From: Nymphaea colorata | Taxonomy: Eukaryota; Streptophyta; Magnoliopsida; Nymphaeales; Nymphaeaceae | Length of the DNA: 64,000 nucleotides | Direction of reading: 5' to 3' | Assembly: GCF_008831285.2 (NCBI RefSeq) | Contig: NC_045149.1 | Coordinates: forward strand, 16,941,035 to 17,005,034 | Part shown: in pieces, positions 1 through 11,370 of the stretch | How positions within the stretch are numbered: position 1 is the first letter of the stretch | How the letters are laid out: every line of letters begins with the position of its first letter | The notes under the pieces: model-generated | The model's database searches: none | Told to the model about the DNA's origin: nothing | The model's input: only the letters and a program-made list of their open reading frames with translations | Translations under genes and position numbers: made by a program

Positions 1-76
1 CCCACTTGTCTTGATGGCATCACCATTCTCTTCTCCTCCGTCCTGTCTTTTATTTTCTGTTGTTTGAATTTTTTAG

Positions 77-165
77 ATGGAAGTGATGAAGAACCTATCA
101 GGACGAGCATCAATCTCATGAGAAAGAATCGGAATTCGACGTCTGTTGCTTCAAACATGATATGA
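77..165 (+). CDS. Putative last exon of a gene entering from the left
   Basis: A pyrimidine-rich tract ends in TTTTTTAG at 69-76, a strong 3' splice site. Taking the first two bases as the end of a split codon, the following frame is open and reads GSDEEPIRTSINLMRKNRNS and then TSVASNMI before TGA at 163-165. The tail is basic and serine/asparagine-rich. I do not recognise the protein. The remaining exons would lie left of the window. Another frame starting with the ATG at 77 closes after 14 codons and is less attractive. The call rests on the splice site and open frame only. Confidence 0.4.
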
Positions 166-761
166 GATTTATTCGGTGGCCATAGAACTTGTAATATCCA
201 GCAGGGCTCCAAAATGTTCGGAAATCTGACCTTCTCCAAATATGCAGGTGCCCATAGTGCACAGACGAGACGGAAACATATCTGCCATTCTTTATATTCT
301 ATCCTGTTTAGTACTGTTTTTTCTTTCTTTTGAGAAAATTACTCACTTTTAATAGCAACTTTTGTGCATTAGGAAGTGAAACATATTTTGTTCTATCAGG
401 ATCCAACTGGGCATGATTGTTGGTTCAGCTCTCAGTCTCCTTAGTTTTATGCAGTTGTGAAGATGAAAGGGTTTTGCTTGCAGCGGTAGATGAAAGCGTT
501 TCGCACCAAGTAAACCTTACGTTAGCTTCATGTGGCCTCCATTGGTCATGTACCAATTGTAGGACTCACGTCGCTCATGGCAAGCTAGGCCTAAATTGCC
601 ATGACATACAGACGTTATAGCTCGCCGGTTTCGAGGAAAATGACGCAGAGCTTAAGAAAGTTCACAAAACTTATTTGAATTGATCAGTCCCCAAAAGCCA
701 TGTTACTTTATAGAAAGCAGCAAGTGATGCCGTGCCATGGCCCATGCACATGTCAGAAAAG

Positions 762-763
<2 letters not shown>

Positions 764-841
<78 letters not shown>
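764..841. repeat. Compound microsatellite (AT)n(GA)n
   Basis: About 47 bases of uninterrupted AT repeat run directly into 30 bases of GA repeat. The same AT-then-GA order occurs again at 2732-2797. Confidence 0.95.
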
Positions 842-844
<3 letters not shown>

Positions 845-2621
845 CAATAACTCTTCTACTTAGCTTCAAAACGGTAATGACACTCTTAATCTCAACATCA
901 ACACTGCTCCTTAATACCAAGATAGCAACCCTTTGAAAAACAAAACAAACTGAAGGCATGACTATAACACGCACCTAACCCAACTAATTATGCTATCCAT
1001 CTCTTGAGCTCAGTAACTAGGAGAGGAAAATATATGCTTTATTCTAACGTATGAAAAGACAGCGTCATAGGCTGATAGCCAGTCCAATCTCTTTAGAAGA
1101 AATAGCAATAGTGAAGATAACTTGGTTGCCATCGGAAATCAAAGGGAATACGAGAAAGCTACAAAGAACCGCCTTTCTATAAGCTTCCAAAACTGCATTC
1201 CAGCAAAAAATAAGGTCCGTCCATATTTTCAAATAAGTTCCTCCCATGATGCCGATCTTTCCGGTGATGCACTAAAATGATTTCACACTGCAGGGCAAGG
1301 CCATGAGCCATGGATTTCAAATTGGCCGTCATCGTTTAAGTTTGATTTTCTTTCGACTGCCTTTTTACTGGGCAGTTAAATGTAACATATTCAAATTTAA
1401 ACATGTTTCTGTCATCCCTTCAATGGATGAGTGTGTTTTTCCTTTTTTTTCTTCCCCAATTTCTTTTCTTATCTCTTTGGAAAAATGTTATATATTTATT
1501 CGTCGAAATATAGAGCTGATAAAGCTGGTCAAGTCTGCACGACGCCACGGAGGCATACTACCTTCCTTGTTAACCCTATGAGATCAAAATCGATGTTGGT
1601 TCAGTTCATCGGTTATAACAGGGAAAAGAGGTTTGCCGTAAGTAAAGTAACCAGCAACCTCATTCGATCCGTGCACGATATCAGTAGGTCCGCAAGACAC
1701 GTTGAAAGGATGCTTTTGGAGAAACACAATCTCCTTTACCTACACAGCATCCACTGCAACAAAGCAAAAAGCAGGTGACGTAAAAGTTTAGAATTGCAGT
1801 ACTTTCTACTGAAACGTTGAGAAAACGGGGGCTTTATCTCAGAACGGTAGAAGTGGACAGATTCCGAAGTGGAAAACAATCCAGATTATATCTAACAAGA
1901 ACAGAAAGTTGGGGACCAAGCATTTCGGTCTTGCTGCTTTAAGTTCGCTCGGATCTGGAATTGATTTCTTACCATCAGAATCAAGGCCGGACCACAGGTG
2001 GGTAGAGTGCAAGTTCGATCTATTGACATCCTGTATCCTCTTTAACGAAGCAAAGATCCCTGCTCGTCTGTATTACTCCGATGTACTTGACGGTTTGGCA
2101 CCATCGATACTAACAGTGCATCTTTGGCGCAACACGCATATAGTAAGTTTACCTTGAACTGAAAAGTTCGCATCCCTGATGAAAAATAGAACACATATAA
2201 CACCAGATGAAACCGCTGTTTAAATTTGCAATTCTAAAGAAAGGCACTGACGGGATCTCTTGAAAACAGAGAGAAACATCAAAAAGCTAACATCAAGCTC
2301 CCTTACACACTATCATCTTTGAATAATTTTTTAATCAAATCACCCAAATTTTTTGGATTATGAGCTATATCACTCACAGTTCTAGTTAGGAATCTGAAAG
2401 ATTATGTACATTACTGCTCCATGGCAAATAGGGGAGAAATATTATACGAGTATCCAGTAACTATGTAACAAACAGGTGCTAAGAAAATGAAAGTTGTACC
2501 TGAAACAATGTCTTCATATTGCTGGTATTAGCTTTTAAATTGCTGTATTATCCACAAGACACACAGATATGTGTACAAAACAAGATAAAAAAGACAACTT
2601 GTGGTCCACCAATGTAGGACT

Positions 2622-2728
2622 GGGAATCGGGCTAGCCCAGGCCCGTGCCCGGGCCCAGCCCAAACCCAATTTTAATAAAAAAAAACATTCAAAATATATA
2701 AATTTAGTATATAAACATATATTTATAG

Positions 2729-2786
<58 letters not shown>

Positions 2787-2830
2787 GGAGAGAGAGACTC
2801 TGGCCCTTTACAGCCAGGGACCAGCCTAGG
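2622..2830. repeat. GC-rich repeat remnant with AT core and (AT)n(GA)n
   Basis: A run of GGCCC/GGGCC-type words (2630-2670) passes into an A-rich core containing ACATTCAAAATATATAAATT, then an AT/GA microsatellite (2732-2797), then GC-rich words again. The same order of GC-rich flank and similar AT core occurs at 11112-11370, which suggests one family of non-autonomous element. No coding capacity or clear terminal repeats were seen. Confidence 0.4.
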
Positions 2831-4735
2831 TACTCGAAAGCCCATCCAGAACCCGGCCAGACGGGCAATTTTATCCACCAAACAAATAATTATGCAAATG
2901 CACAACATCGACACAAACAGTGCATACAGATAATGTTGCTGACTGTAGTTACCACTGAGACAAGGCATTCTCCATCTGGTCCCGGCAAAATACTCGTCAC
3001 TTCACTATTTGAAATTTTGAACACAAGTTAATAGATCAGCAGTATACAGCTGAACTACAAACGCAGCACGAGACAAACAGATCAAGCTGGCAATATACCT
3101 GTTTCAATCTATTTTTGCTTTCAGGTAATCAATAACCCACTGGAGCTTGTACCAATTTCCATTCACCATGCTTCTCTTATTCCACAAGACAGAAAAGTGG
3201 TGGTATATGGCATTGTACAATCATTGCTCAAATCTGCATGTACCTCATCTAGTCAGAGATTACACTACTGTATAAATGACAAGAATTAACAGAAGAATCA
3301 TATAGACGGAAGCAGATCTGAAAGGAGCCCTCACCTTAGATGTATGTGGTAATGGGTTTCTTTGTAGCATACTCATTATCCTTGGCAAGGAAGAATCATT
3401 TGAGAAACTGCACAATCACGCACAGATGGCTCCAACAGCTACCAGTTTGTGGTCGCACAAGAAGTACAATCTCAAGATTATTGTCATAGGAAGAAAGCAA
3501 GTATACTCATGCATTGATTTATACCATATGCATCATATGCAGCAACCTTAAATTTAACAGTGCACATCAGCAGCTCCATAAAGAGCAAAAAATCCTATAT
3601 CTGCAAAAGCATGGACGCTTGAAAATGCTTCACACTAGAATTACTTAGAGGGCATCATTTGAGATGAATAGGACTAGCAATATTCAATCAGATGTCACTA
3701 GAAATTACTAAGCTAAATCCTTACGAAATAATTAACAATGATGCAGAAAAGAAAGCAGGTGCACATACTATTTGCATATTGATGCTTTGCATCCATTTTC
3801 AGCTAGCCTTAAAAATTTCAAGATGTTGATGTGACATAAATTTTCGTGCAGCTGCCTAAATATCACTAGTTTAACAAGAGAAAAAAAGTGATAGGCAATC
3901 GAATACACACTCAGGTAGTGAACAGAATTACCCACGAAAAGGATCATTTTCAGACCCAATGAACAAGAGAGGCAGTTTCTAGGAACATATGAATGACTAC
4001 ATAACATACTAACGACAAATATTGTGAAGAATACTGTAGGATTTGATAGGCCAATAGGCAGCACATGGATGCTACAGGAGTACAGGTACATAGAGAATCA
4101 TGAAAACATTATATGGATCCTACCTTGAAAAACAGACACAAAATAAAGGGAAAGCCAAGAAGAAACAGGAGACCTCATGTAGTAGCTTCCAGTAACCTTA
4201 GCTTCCAAGACACTAGCATGTAGCTTATGAAAAATATGTAACAAGTTCTTCGCCATTTACATTTTGCTGCTTTAGGTATTTGAGGCACAAAGGACCAAAG
4301 ATAAGCAAATTCAATCAAATAACAGCCATGATTCTAATGTGTAAAGAATTTAGTACCAGAAGTATCAAACTCCATAAGAAATAAATGAATTATTACCACT
4401 CTTCACGGGAGACCTTTAAAGTGCAGACCCTATCCAATGGTGCTCAGTTTGATTTAGATGATCATCAATCCATAGCGCTTGAATATGATTGTTTCCTTCA
4501 TGTCTCTATTCAACAAATCATGTGTCCATCAATTACTAAATGAAATCTCAAATTGTGTGCCCAGTTAGGCCAACCGACTGTTGAACAGCCAATGGCAGAA
4601 GAAACAATAAGTGCTTATAGAATGCAAAGGCAAAAGTTGACATAGTAAAGGATGCTTTACCCCCAAAGTGTGTAGAAATCATAAAGGAGGCCCGGCAACA
4701 TTAAATGGCATTCAGCTGCAAATATGAGGGATATA

Positions 4736-7700
4736 TCAACCTTCATAAACAGGAATATTTTCTTCAACCATAAAAGCCAGTTGAAATTCTCCCTTTTGAT
4801 AGCATGTGTCTACTAAGAGCTTCTTGGTTGTCTCATTTGGAAGCTTTCCCCTTTTAAGCATCGAATCAAAAACCTCATGAGCATGCTGTAGCTTGTTTTC
4901 TTCGCATAAGAGGCAGATCAATCTGTTATAGGTTTTACGAGAAGGTGCATAACCATGCATAAGCATCTCAGTAAAAATTCTGAATGAACAATCAGTGTAA
5001 TTTTTAAGGTAGAGGCACTGAATCAACATATTAAAAGTATTCCTATTGGGTGACAATCCCCTCTTATGCATCATATATACAAGTGATAATGCATCAAGGG
5101 GTCTTCCAACCAAGCAGAAACCTTTTAGAAGTGCATTATATGTCGCTTTGTCTGGAGAAAACCAGTATGTGCTCATCCAGTTGAATAACATAACAGCCTG
5201 ACCAATTTCTCCAAGACGGCTATGACCATCAATAAGTATGGTAAATGTCACCTTATTGGGAACAATACCAGATTCAACCATCATTGAATCTAGCAGATCA
5301 TAGGCATCTTGCATCATGCTTGATTTACAAAATCCATGGATCATTGCATTGTAGATGTAAAGATCCGGAACAAGCTCACAGTCTGTGACAGCCTTCATTA
5401 AATTTAGTGCCACAGCAATTTTCTCTACAGATGAACTGCAACTGATGGCTCTACCTAAACGTCTTGAGCCTAAAACTGTCTGACAGAGTAAGCTGAAAAG
5501 CATCTGCCTTGCTTTATCCATAATTACATGGTCATGCAACAGAGGATGTAACCTTGATCTGTCAGAGATATCCCTGGAAATATTGTTAATAAGTGATCCA
5601 AACGTAAACAAATCTGGTTTAATCAGGTTTAGGGCCATTTGCTTGGCAAAGTCCAGAGCAAGGTCAATTTCTCCTTTCCTGCCAAACTGATTTATCACCA
5701 TCGTGTATAGGACAACATCTGGAGCAAACCCATCATTCATCAAGCTAACAACATACTGACAAGCTTCCCAAATCATGTCTCTCTTGATTAATCCATTTAT
5801 CACTGCACCATAAGTATGAACACTTGGCCTAAGTCCAGCATCAATCATTTCAGCAAATAGGTAACAGGCTTTCCTTGCTCTTCCAACCTTGGACAGACCA
5901 TTAATCATTGTTGTGTAAATAACAGCATCTGGTATGATCCCTCCATCGCGCATCCTCTTAAACATAGCTTCTGCTTCATCAATTTTTTTCTCTTTGCATA
6001 ATCCACCAATTATACAATCATAAGTTGCAACAGTTGGCTCAATTCCTTCAGAGATCATCTTCTCAAAAACATCAAGTGCAGTATCAAGGTCACCATTCTT
6101 GCAATGTGCATCAATCACCACCGTGTAAGTTGCCACATTAGGAACCAAACCTCTTGCGAACATTGCAACTGTAAGTGATTCTACATCCCCAATCCGGTTC
6201 TCTTTCAAAAGACACTTGATCAAGGTGTTGTATGTGGAAAGATCTGGGTGACATCCATGGTTGATCATTTTATCCATAAGGTGAAATGCAAGGTCGGGTT
6301 TCTTTCCAGCACATGAAGCATTTATAAGGATTTTGAATACCACATCAGCAGGAAGCACACTTTTTCCAATGATTTCATTAAACAAAAGATCAATCTCCAG
6401 TTTTGGATTCTCCACACAAGTAGACTTTGAAGATAAGGATGACTGGGCAGCATGCCCATGTCTTGTGGCAGCATGCAAAAGCTTAAGAGCAAGACTTGGC
6501 TCATGCCCTTTTGGACAGGAGCGAACTAAGCACATAAACATCTTCGTATCTGGCAGTAAGCCATTGTCCAGCATCTTATCTAATAACTGATCAGCTTTCT
6601 CAGTCTTATTTTCCTTGTGAAGGGCACTAATTAATGCAGTGTAACAGTGCAAATTTGGAATGCAATCATTACGTTCCATATCAAAAAATACCTCCAAAGC
6701 ACAATCAACATTTCCAATTTTACAGTACTTACTGATCAACAATCCATATGTGACGACATTAGCATTTAAGCCATCCTTTCGCAACTGGTTAACAAATTGC
6801 CATGCAGATTCTAGATCCCCACAATTCAGAAACCCATAAATCAATGTATTATAGGCATAAATATCTGGATGGCAGCCTATCTCCTGCATTCTCTGGAACA
6901 AGCTGGTTGCAATTTCCATCTCTCCCATCTTACAAAAGCCATGAATCACAAATGTATAGAGACCCTGATCAGGAAATAGACCAAATGACTCCATTGTTTT
7001 GCACATATAACCAGCTTCCATAAATCTGCATTTCTTGCACAAAAGGCATATTAATGATTTGAACAAGTGAAAATTAGGCCTCGCACCTGAACCGAGCATA
7101 GCATAAAATACCTTAAGGGCATCTTCTAAATTATCGTTGCGGCATAGCTGATCAAGAAGAACTGTGAAGGACATCAAATGTGGGAAACAACTTATTGCCG
7201 CCATTACAAAAAAGAGATTGACTGCATCACACAGCCTCTGGTTGAGACATAGCTGGAGAACTAATTCACTGTAAACAGGCACAGAAACGTGACCACCCGT
7301 ATGGATCAAATTGCCCATAAGGACATTAGCTTCATCCAACAATCCCAGCTTACAGTAGCAAATTATCATAGAGTTCATCATTGAGAAATCTGGCACCATT
7401 CCCCTCCTAACCATATCCTCATAAATCTCTCTGGCTTCATGATACCTATGAGACCTAGAAAGACTTGACAAAATAGAATTGCAACCAATCAAATCAAGGT
7501 GCAAACCTCGAGCTGAAGCAAAATCAATAACTGATGTAAGTTCAGAGACAGACGGGGTCCGAACAACCATACGCACAAGAACTCTCTGTGCTACAGATAC
7601 CATGTGCCGGCCAAGTAGGTTGTCAATCATATTGCAACAGTAACTTTTATGTTCATCTTCCAGAGGCTTATAACACGAATAAGATTCAACTGCAACTTGG

Positions 7701-7774
7701 GAGACACTAAAACCCCTGGCTTTGATTGCAACCCAAGGAGAGATTCGTCGCTTAGCCATGATAAGCACATACAT
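4736..7774 (-). CDS. P-class pentatricopeptide repeat protein, 1012 aa
   Basis: An uninterrupted 1012-residue frame built of about two dozen 35-residue PPR helical-hairpin repeats from about residue 85 to the C-terminus. Repeats show the usual signatures, e.g. TYTVVIDAHCKNGDLDTALD and IYTTMINGLSKVGRARKACY. PPR proteins of this class bind RNA in mitochondria or chloroplasts and act in transcript stability, processing or translation. There is no E, DYW or SMR domain, so it is a P-class protein. The basic, serine-containing N-terminus suggests organelle import; which organelle cannot be told. Repeat regularity breaks at about residues 435-480 and 735-790. The in-frame ATG at 7759 (MAKRRISPW, G at +4) has a better context than the one at 7774. 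A 3' splice site lies at 7784-7785, just upstream, so the leader is probably spliced. It resembles in size and type the Arabidopsis At5g62370 protein (from memory). Confidence 0.93.
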   Translation of the reverse strand: MYVLIMAKRRISPWVAIKARGFSVSQVAVESYSCYKPLEDEHKSYCCNMIDNLLGRHMVSVAQRVLVRMVVRTPSVSELTSVIDFASARGLHLDLIGCNSILSSLSRSHRYHEAREIYEDMVRRGMVPDFSMMNSMIICYCKLGLLDEANVLMGNLIHTGGHVSVPVYSELVLQLCLNQRLCDAVNLFFVMAAISCFPHLMSFTVLLDQLCRNDNLEDALKVFYAMLGSGARPNFHLFKSLICLLCKKCRFMEAGYMCKTMESFGLFPDQGLYTFVIHGFCKMGEMEIATSLFQRMQEIGCHPDIYAYNTLIYGFLNCGDLESAWQFVNQLRKDGLNANVVTYGLLISKYCKIGNVDCALEVFFDMERNDCIPNLHCYTALISALHKENKTEKADQLLDKMLDNGLLPDTKMFMCLVRSCPKGHEPSLALKLLHAATRHGHAAQSSLSSKSTCVENPKLEIDLLFNEIIGKSVLPADVVFKILINASCAGKKPDLAFHLMDKMINHGCHPDLSTYNTLIKCLLKENRIGDVESLTVAMFARGLVPNVATYTVVIDAHCKNGDLDTALDVFEKMISEGIEPTVATYDCIIGGLCKEKKIDEAEAMFKRMRDGGIIPDAVIYTTMINGLSKVGRARKACYLFAEMIDAGLRPSVHTYGAVINGLIKRDMIWEACQYVVSLMNDGFAPDVVLYTMVINQFGRKGEIDLALDFAKQMALNLIKPDLFTFGSLINNISRDISDRSRLHPLLHDHVIMDKARQMLFSLLCQTVLGSRRLGRAISCSSSVEKIAVALNLMKAVTDCELVPDLYIYNAMIHGFCKSSMMQDAYDLLDSMMVESGIVPNKVTFTILIDGHSRLGEIGQAVMLFNWMSTYWFSPDKATYNALLKGFCLVGRPLDALSLVYMMHKRGLSPNRNTFNMLIQCLYLKNYTDCSFRIFTEMLMHGYAPSRKTYNRLICLLCEENKLQHAHEVFDSMLKRGKLPNETTKKLLVDTCYQKGEFQLAFMVEENIPVYEG

Positions 7775-7783
7775 TTAGGACAC

Positions 7784-9957
7784 CTGAAAAGAACAGACAG
7801 AAGCATTATTTTAATATAAATAAAAGTTGTGCATGACTTCAAAAGCAAGAGCACAAAGTACCATTTTCCTACAGATATTTGTCAAACCAAAAAAAAACAA
7901 TTTAACTGTTAAAGCAAAATGAGATTGCCTTCGTCAGTTTATAGCGGAGAGGCCCAGGTCCAAACTCATGAGCAAAAGGGGAAAGAAGAAAGAAAGAAAA
8001 TATCAAATTGGGAACAGTCAGAAGAGACCAAAAAGCTTATGCTGAGAAAGAAAATTATCTAGAACTGTTTTGTCGAAACAAAGTTTTCTCTTTTATGTTC
8101 CCAACTAATGATGTGTAAACTGGTACCATAAACGGATATGCTTGAACTATATTATCATGTGCTATAAAACTGTTTTCAGCTGGAAATCACAACTATAGAA
8201 TTTGCCATCTCAAAACAATAATCTAATTGTCCAAACGCAGCTGGAAATTACAAGTGTACATTAAATTCCTTTCCCTCTTCTGTTTTTGATGCGTTCGGAT
8301 GCACAAATCAGTATACTTATTAGATTTAGATAGAAATTTACACTTTCTTGTATATTCCATTTGAGATCATATAACTTTCTGCGTACTTAACAGCCCATTT
8401 GATGGCCATAGACTTATATCCATGGACAGATATCCAGGGATAAAAATCCATGGATGTGATCCATGCAGTTTAGCCCATGGACAAAAGCTTTTGTCTGGTG
8501 TGTGATGGGCAGGGATAAAATTCCATGAAATTATGTCCACTGCATGATGGAACCCAGAACAAAAATCCCAGCCAAAAAATAAAGACCATTGCTGTCCAGC
8601 CATGTTGCTACAAGGGAAAAATATAATGACTTTACAAAACATAATGCAGCAAATGGGTATACAACCAGTAGATAATTTACCTGTTATAAAGTTGTATACA
8701 ACATATGATATGAGCTATGAGAGAGAGGGAAAGATGCAAAGAGCCCAAGCTCAACAAGTGAATCTTAAATGTATCAATGAGCCTGAAAAAGTGGCCTGGT
8801 TCCATTTGTCTAAATGATCTGAACGGTGAAGGTGCCTGCTACTTAAAGAAGCCTTCATCACCGAGTCTTACAATATATGAACATCGTCCTGAAAGATAGT
8901 TCATTTCGAAGTTTCAACTTATAAAAAAATCACAATTATAAATATCAGTATCTACCACACTTCAGCAAGAACATAGAATATGAATGACTTTCTAATGAAT
9001 TTCATGAACAACTTGTGAAGTAGAAACTTCCAGAAAATGGGAAAAAGGTCAAAGGAACTATCTTTGAGTAAATAAATGAAAATTTCATGATAATACCAGG
9101 ATAGTAACATCATGTTATTCAGATTTTATTGCAATACACTTGATTTTCCTGTTTTTACAATATCATTTTCTTAACATCTTGTGACAGAATCATGTTGTTC
9201 TCAAAACCCAATTGAATCAATTACCGTGAAAATTGAAAAGCCAAAGTAAGCCATATGACGGTTCTAGCAGAGAATACAACAGCAAAAGATGCATAAGCTA
9301 GGCGCAAACAAATGAAACTCATTGATTTGAACAGAACATACTATTGCAAGTTAAAGCGTGGAAAATGCCTTAGTATGGTGGTTATTGGACACTGGGAGAA
9401 GAACTGAACTGCACGAATAAACAAGCAAGGCCATTTATCCAATCGAAAACGGATAACCCATTTAAAACCCATCAAAAATAGAAGAATAGACAAGCAACCA
9501 TCTCAGCAACAAAAAATGTGAGACACGTATAGGGGTACCATAATTCTTATTCATTCTTTACGCTTATGATATGACCCCAACACTCACGTAAGCACAAGCA
9601 ATATACATTTGCAAGCCTAAACGTGAGTTCATCAAGTCTGCCAGTTACATTATGCTGTGAATAGATCACAGATGGGCCCAGGAAGTGGACGTTACTACCT
9701 TGCAGGAGTTTGCCCGGCCTAGGGCCAGCTGAGTGGTGCTGCGGATAGGAGGAAGAGCTGCAACAGAAACTGCGAAACACAAAATTAACAAGAAGAAGGA
9801 CACATCCGACAGAGAAAGGGACGCCAGACAGTGAGAGGGGGATAGAGAGAAAGATAGAGAGGGCCTATCACTCGTGAATGAAGGGCCGGTAGAGGAGTAG
9901 CTGGAAATTTCTGCTGGTGCTGCGGTGGAGAGGAGGATGAGGCACTGTGGTTTTTCG
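7784..9957 (-). promoter_or_regulatory. PPR gene leader region with probable 5' UTR introns
   Basis: On the minus strand TTCTTTTCAG followed by GTGTCC places a 3' splice site at 7784-7785, only ten bases from the first ATG. A candidate non-coding exon lies at 9699-9757: it follows TTTCTGTTGCAG and ends in GCAAG before GTAGTA. The C/T-rich stretch at about 9760-9957 looks like a plant 5' UTR or promoter-proximal region. No TATA box was fixed. The interval 7.8-9.6 kb is AT-rich and has no coding signal; 8390-8655 contains several ATCCATGG-type palindromic words that may be a MITE remnant. Confidence 0.4.
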
Positions 9958-11111
9958 TCTTAGATAACTTTTTTTTTTCGCTTCGCTTTCTCGTTTATCT
10001 TGAACCCACATGCATCCTTGGTCGCAACAATTGAACTGACAAAACTAAGCACCGGAACAGCATAGGGCGCCAAAGAAGCAACATGAATGAGCGCCGACTC
10101 AAATAGAACAGGCAAAGAAGAGCCTAGTAAGGTTGCGGAAAATGGCGGCATGGAAGACCCACCCCAACGAAGCACGCCACTGATCCTAATTGTGAGAGAG
10201 AGAGAGAGAAGAAGAAGATGCTGATGCTGATCATGATGACGATACTTACTTCTTAAGGCGAAACGCCCATCGAGAATCCTCCCGTACCCCTTTCCCGCGG
10301 TGTTTTCTCTCGGTAGTGACTGCCATTTCTTGAATTCAAAAGTAGGGTTTGGGCGACTGGAATTTGGACTTGCTTGACTCGTTACTATCCAAGATCCGAT
10401 ATTCCAGTCCAGAGTTAGATTTGGTCCATATGGATTGGATTCGGATCCGACAAATTCATAAGGAGTTCGATCCAGATGGAAAATGAGGGAATCCATTGAA
10501 ACAAATGCAACTTTTTTTACCACTTTTGTTTATTCGGTTATTGCCGACGTTCATCTTAGATGTGGATTGTCCAAAAAACAAAATCCGTTTTCAGATAACC
10601 GTTAGATTCAGTCGGAAAATCTTTCTTGAATTTGAATTATGAAATATTTTACTCCCAAAAACGTGTTCAAGATTCAAAATCACATCAGGAAAAGCAGAAT
10701 AAATAAATGAAAGGGTTTCGAATTTAGTTATGTTTTGGCATCATAAAACTTTGAATGCGTTTTTCATAAGATTCTAATCCTATGATCCAATTGAAGTGAT
10801 TGAATTTAATTAGGTCATGAAATTGGATGGTATAAAGACCATTGGCACCCCTCTTCCTTAGATTCATGGTTTCCATTTAGACTCATAGTTGACAAACTAT
10901 TCAATATATAGTTCAACTATTATTAGTTATTTAGTATGAGTTCTCATTTTTTTGTATAAGTTTTCATCTTAATTATCCATCTGCATCGGAAACTTACTTT
11001 GGATGCAACGGAAAGGAAATAAGAAAGAGGAAAAGAAAAAGAAAAAGTAATATAAATTCAATTCGAGAAATTGGGACCCAAAGGAAAGGCATATGATATG
11101 ACATCCTTTCC

Positions 11112-11370
11112 GAGTCGAGCCGAGCCCGGCCCGACATCCAAAATGCGGGCTCGGGCTCCGCTCGATTCGGAGAACCCGAACCCAAGCCCGGCCCAATTAA
11201 ATTTAAAAATATTTTTTAATGAAAAACATTATATATAAATTTTAAAAAAAAAACTCATTATCAGGTCGACCCGGGTCGGCCCGATAAATTATCTGGCTGG
11301 CCTGGGTTCTTTTTTTCCGGGCCTGAGTCGGGCCGGGTACAGGGTACCCGACAGCAGACCGGCCCTATGC
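11112..11370. repeat. GC-rich repeat remnant flanking an AT core
   Basis: Words such as GAGCCGAGCCCGGCCCGA and GGGCCTGAGTCGGGCCGGGT flank an AT-rich centre (about 11200-11260). The architecture and core resemble 2622-2830. Probably a transposable-element remnant; family unknown. Confidence 0.4.

Larger units (their letters stand above)
166..4735. other. Intergenic DNA between left-edge exon and PPR gene
   Basis: AT-rich sequence with no recognisable coding region; the open frames here are short and match no family I know. It holds two compound microsatellites and one GC-rich repeat remnant (listed separately). The right part must contain the 3' UTR of the minus-strand PPR gene; no clear polyadenylation site could be fixed. 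Confidence 0.6.

Noticed and set aside
9960-10523. 187-codon minus-strand open frame
   Set aside because: Low-complexity stretches, no recognisable domain, and overlap with a C/T-rich leader-like region. The segment from SMPPFSATLLGSSLPVLFE onward could be an exon but has no supporting partner.
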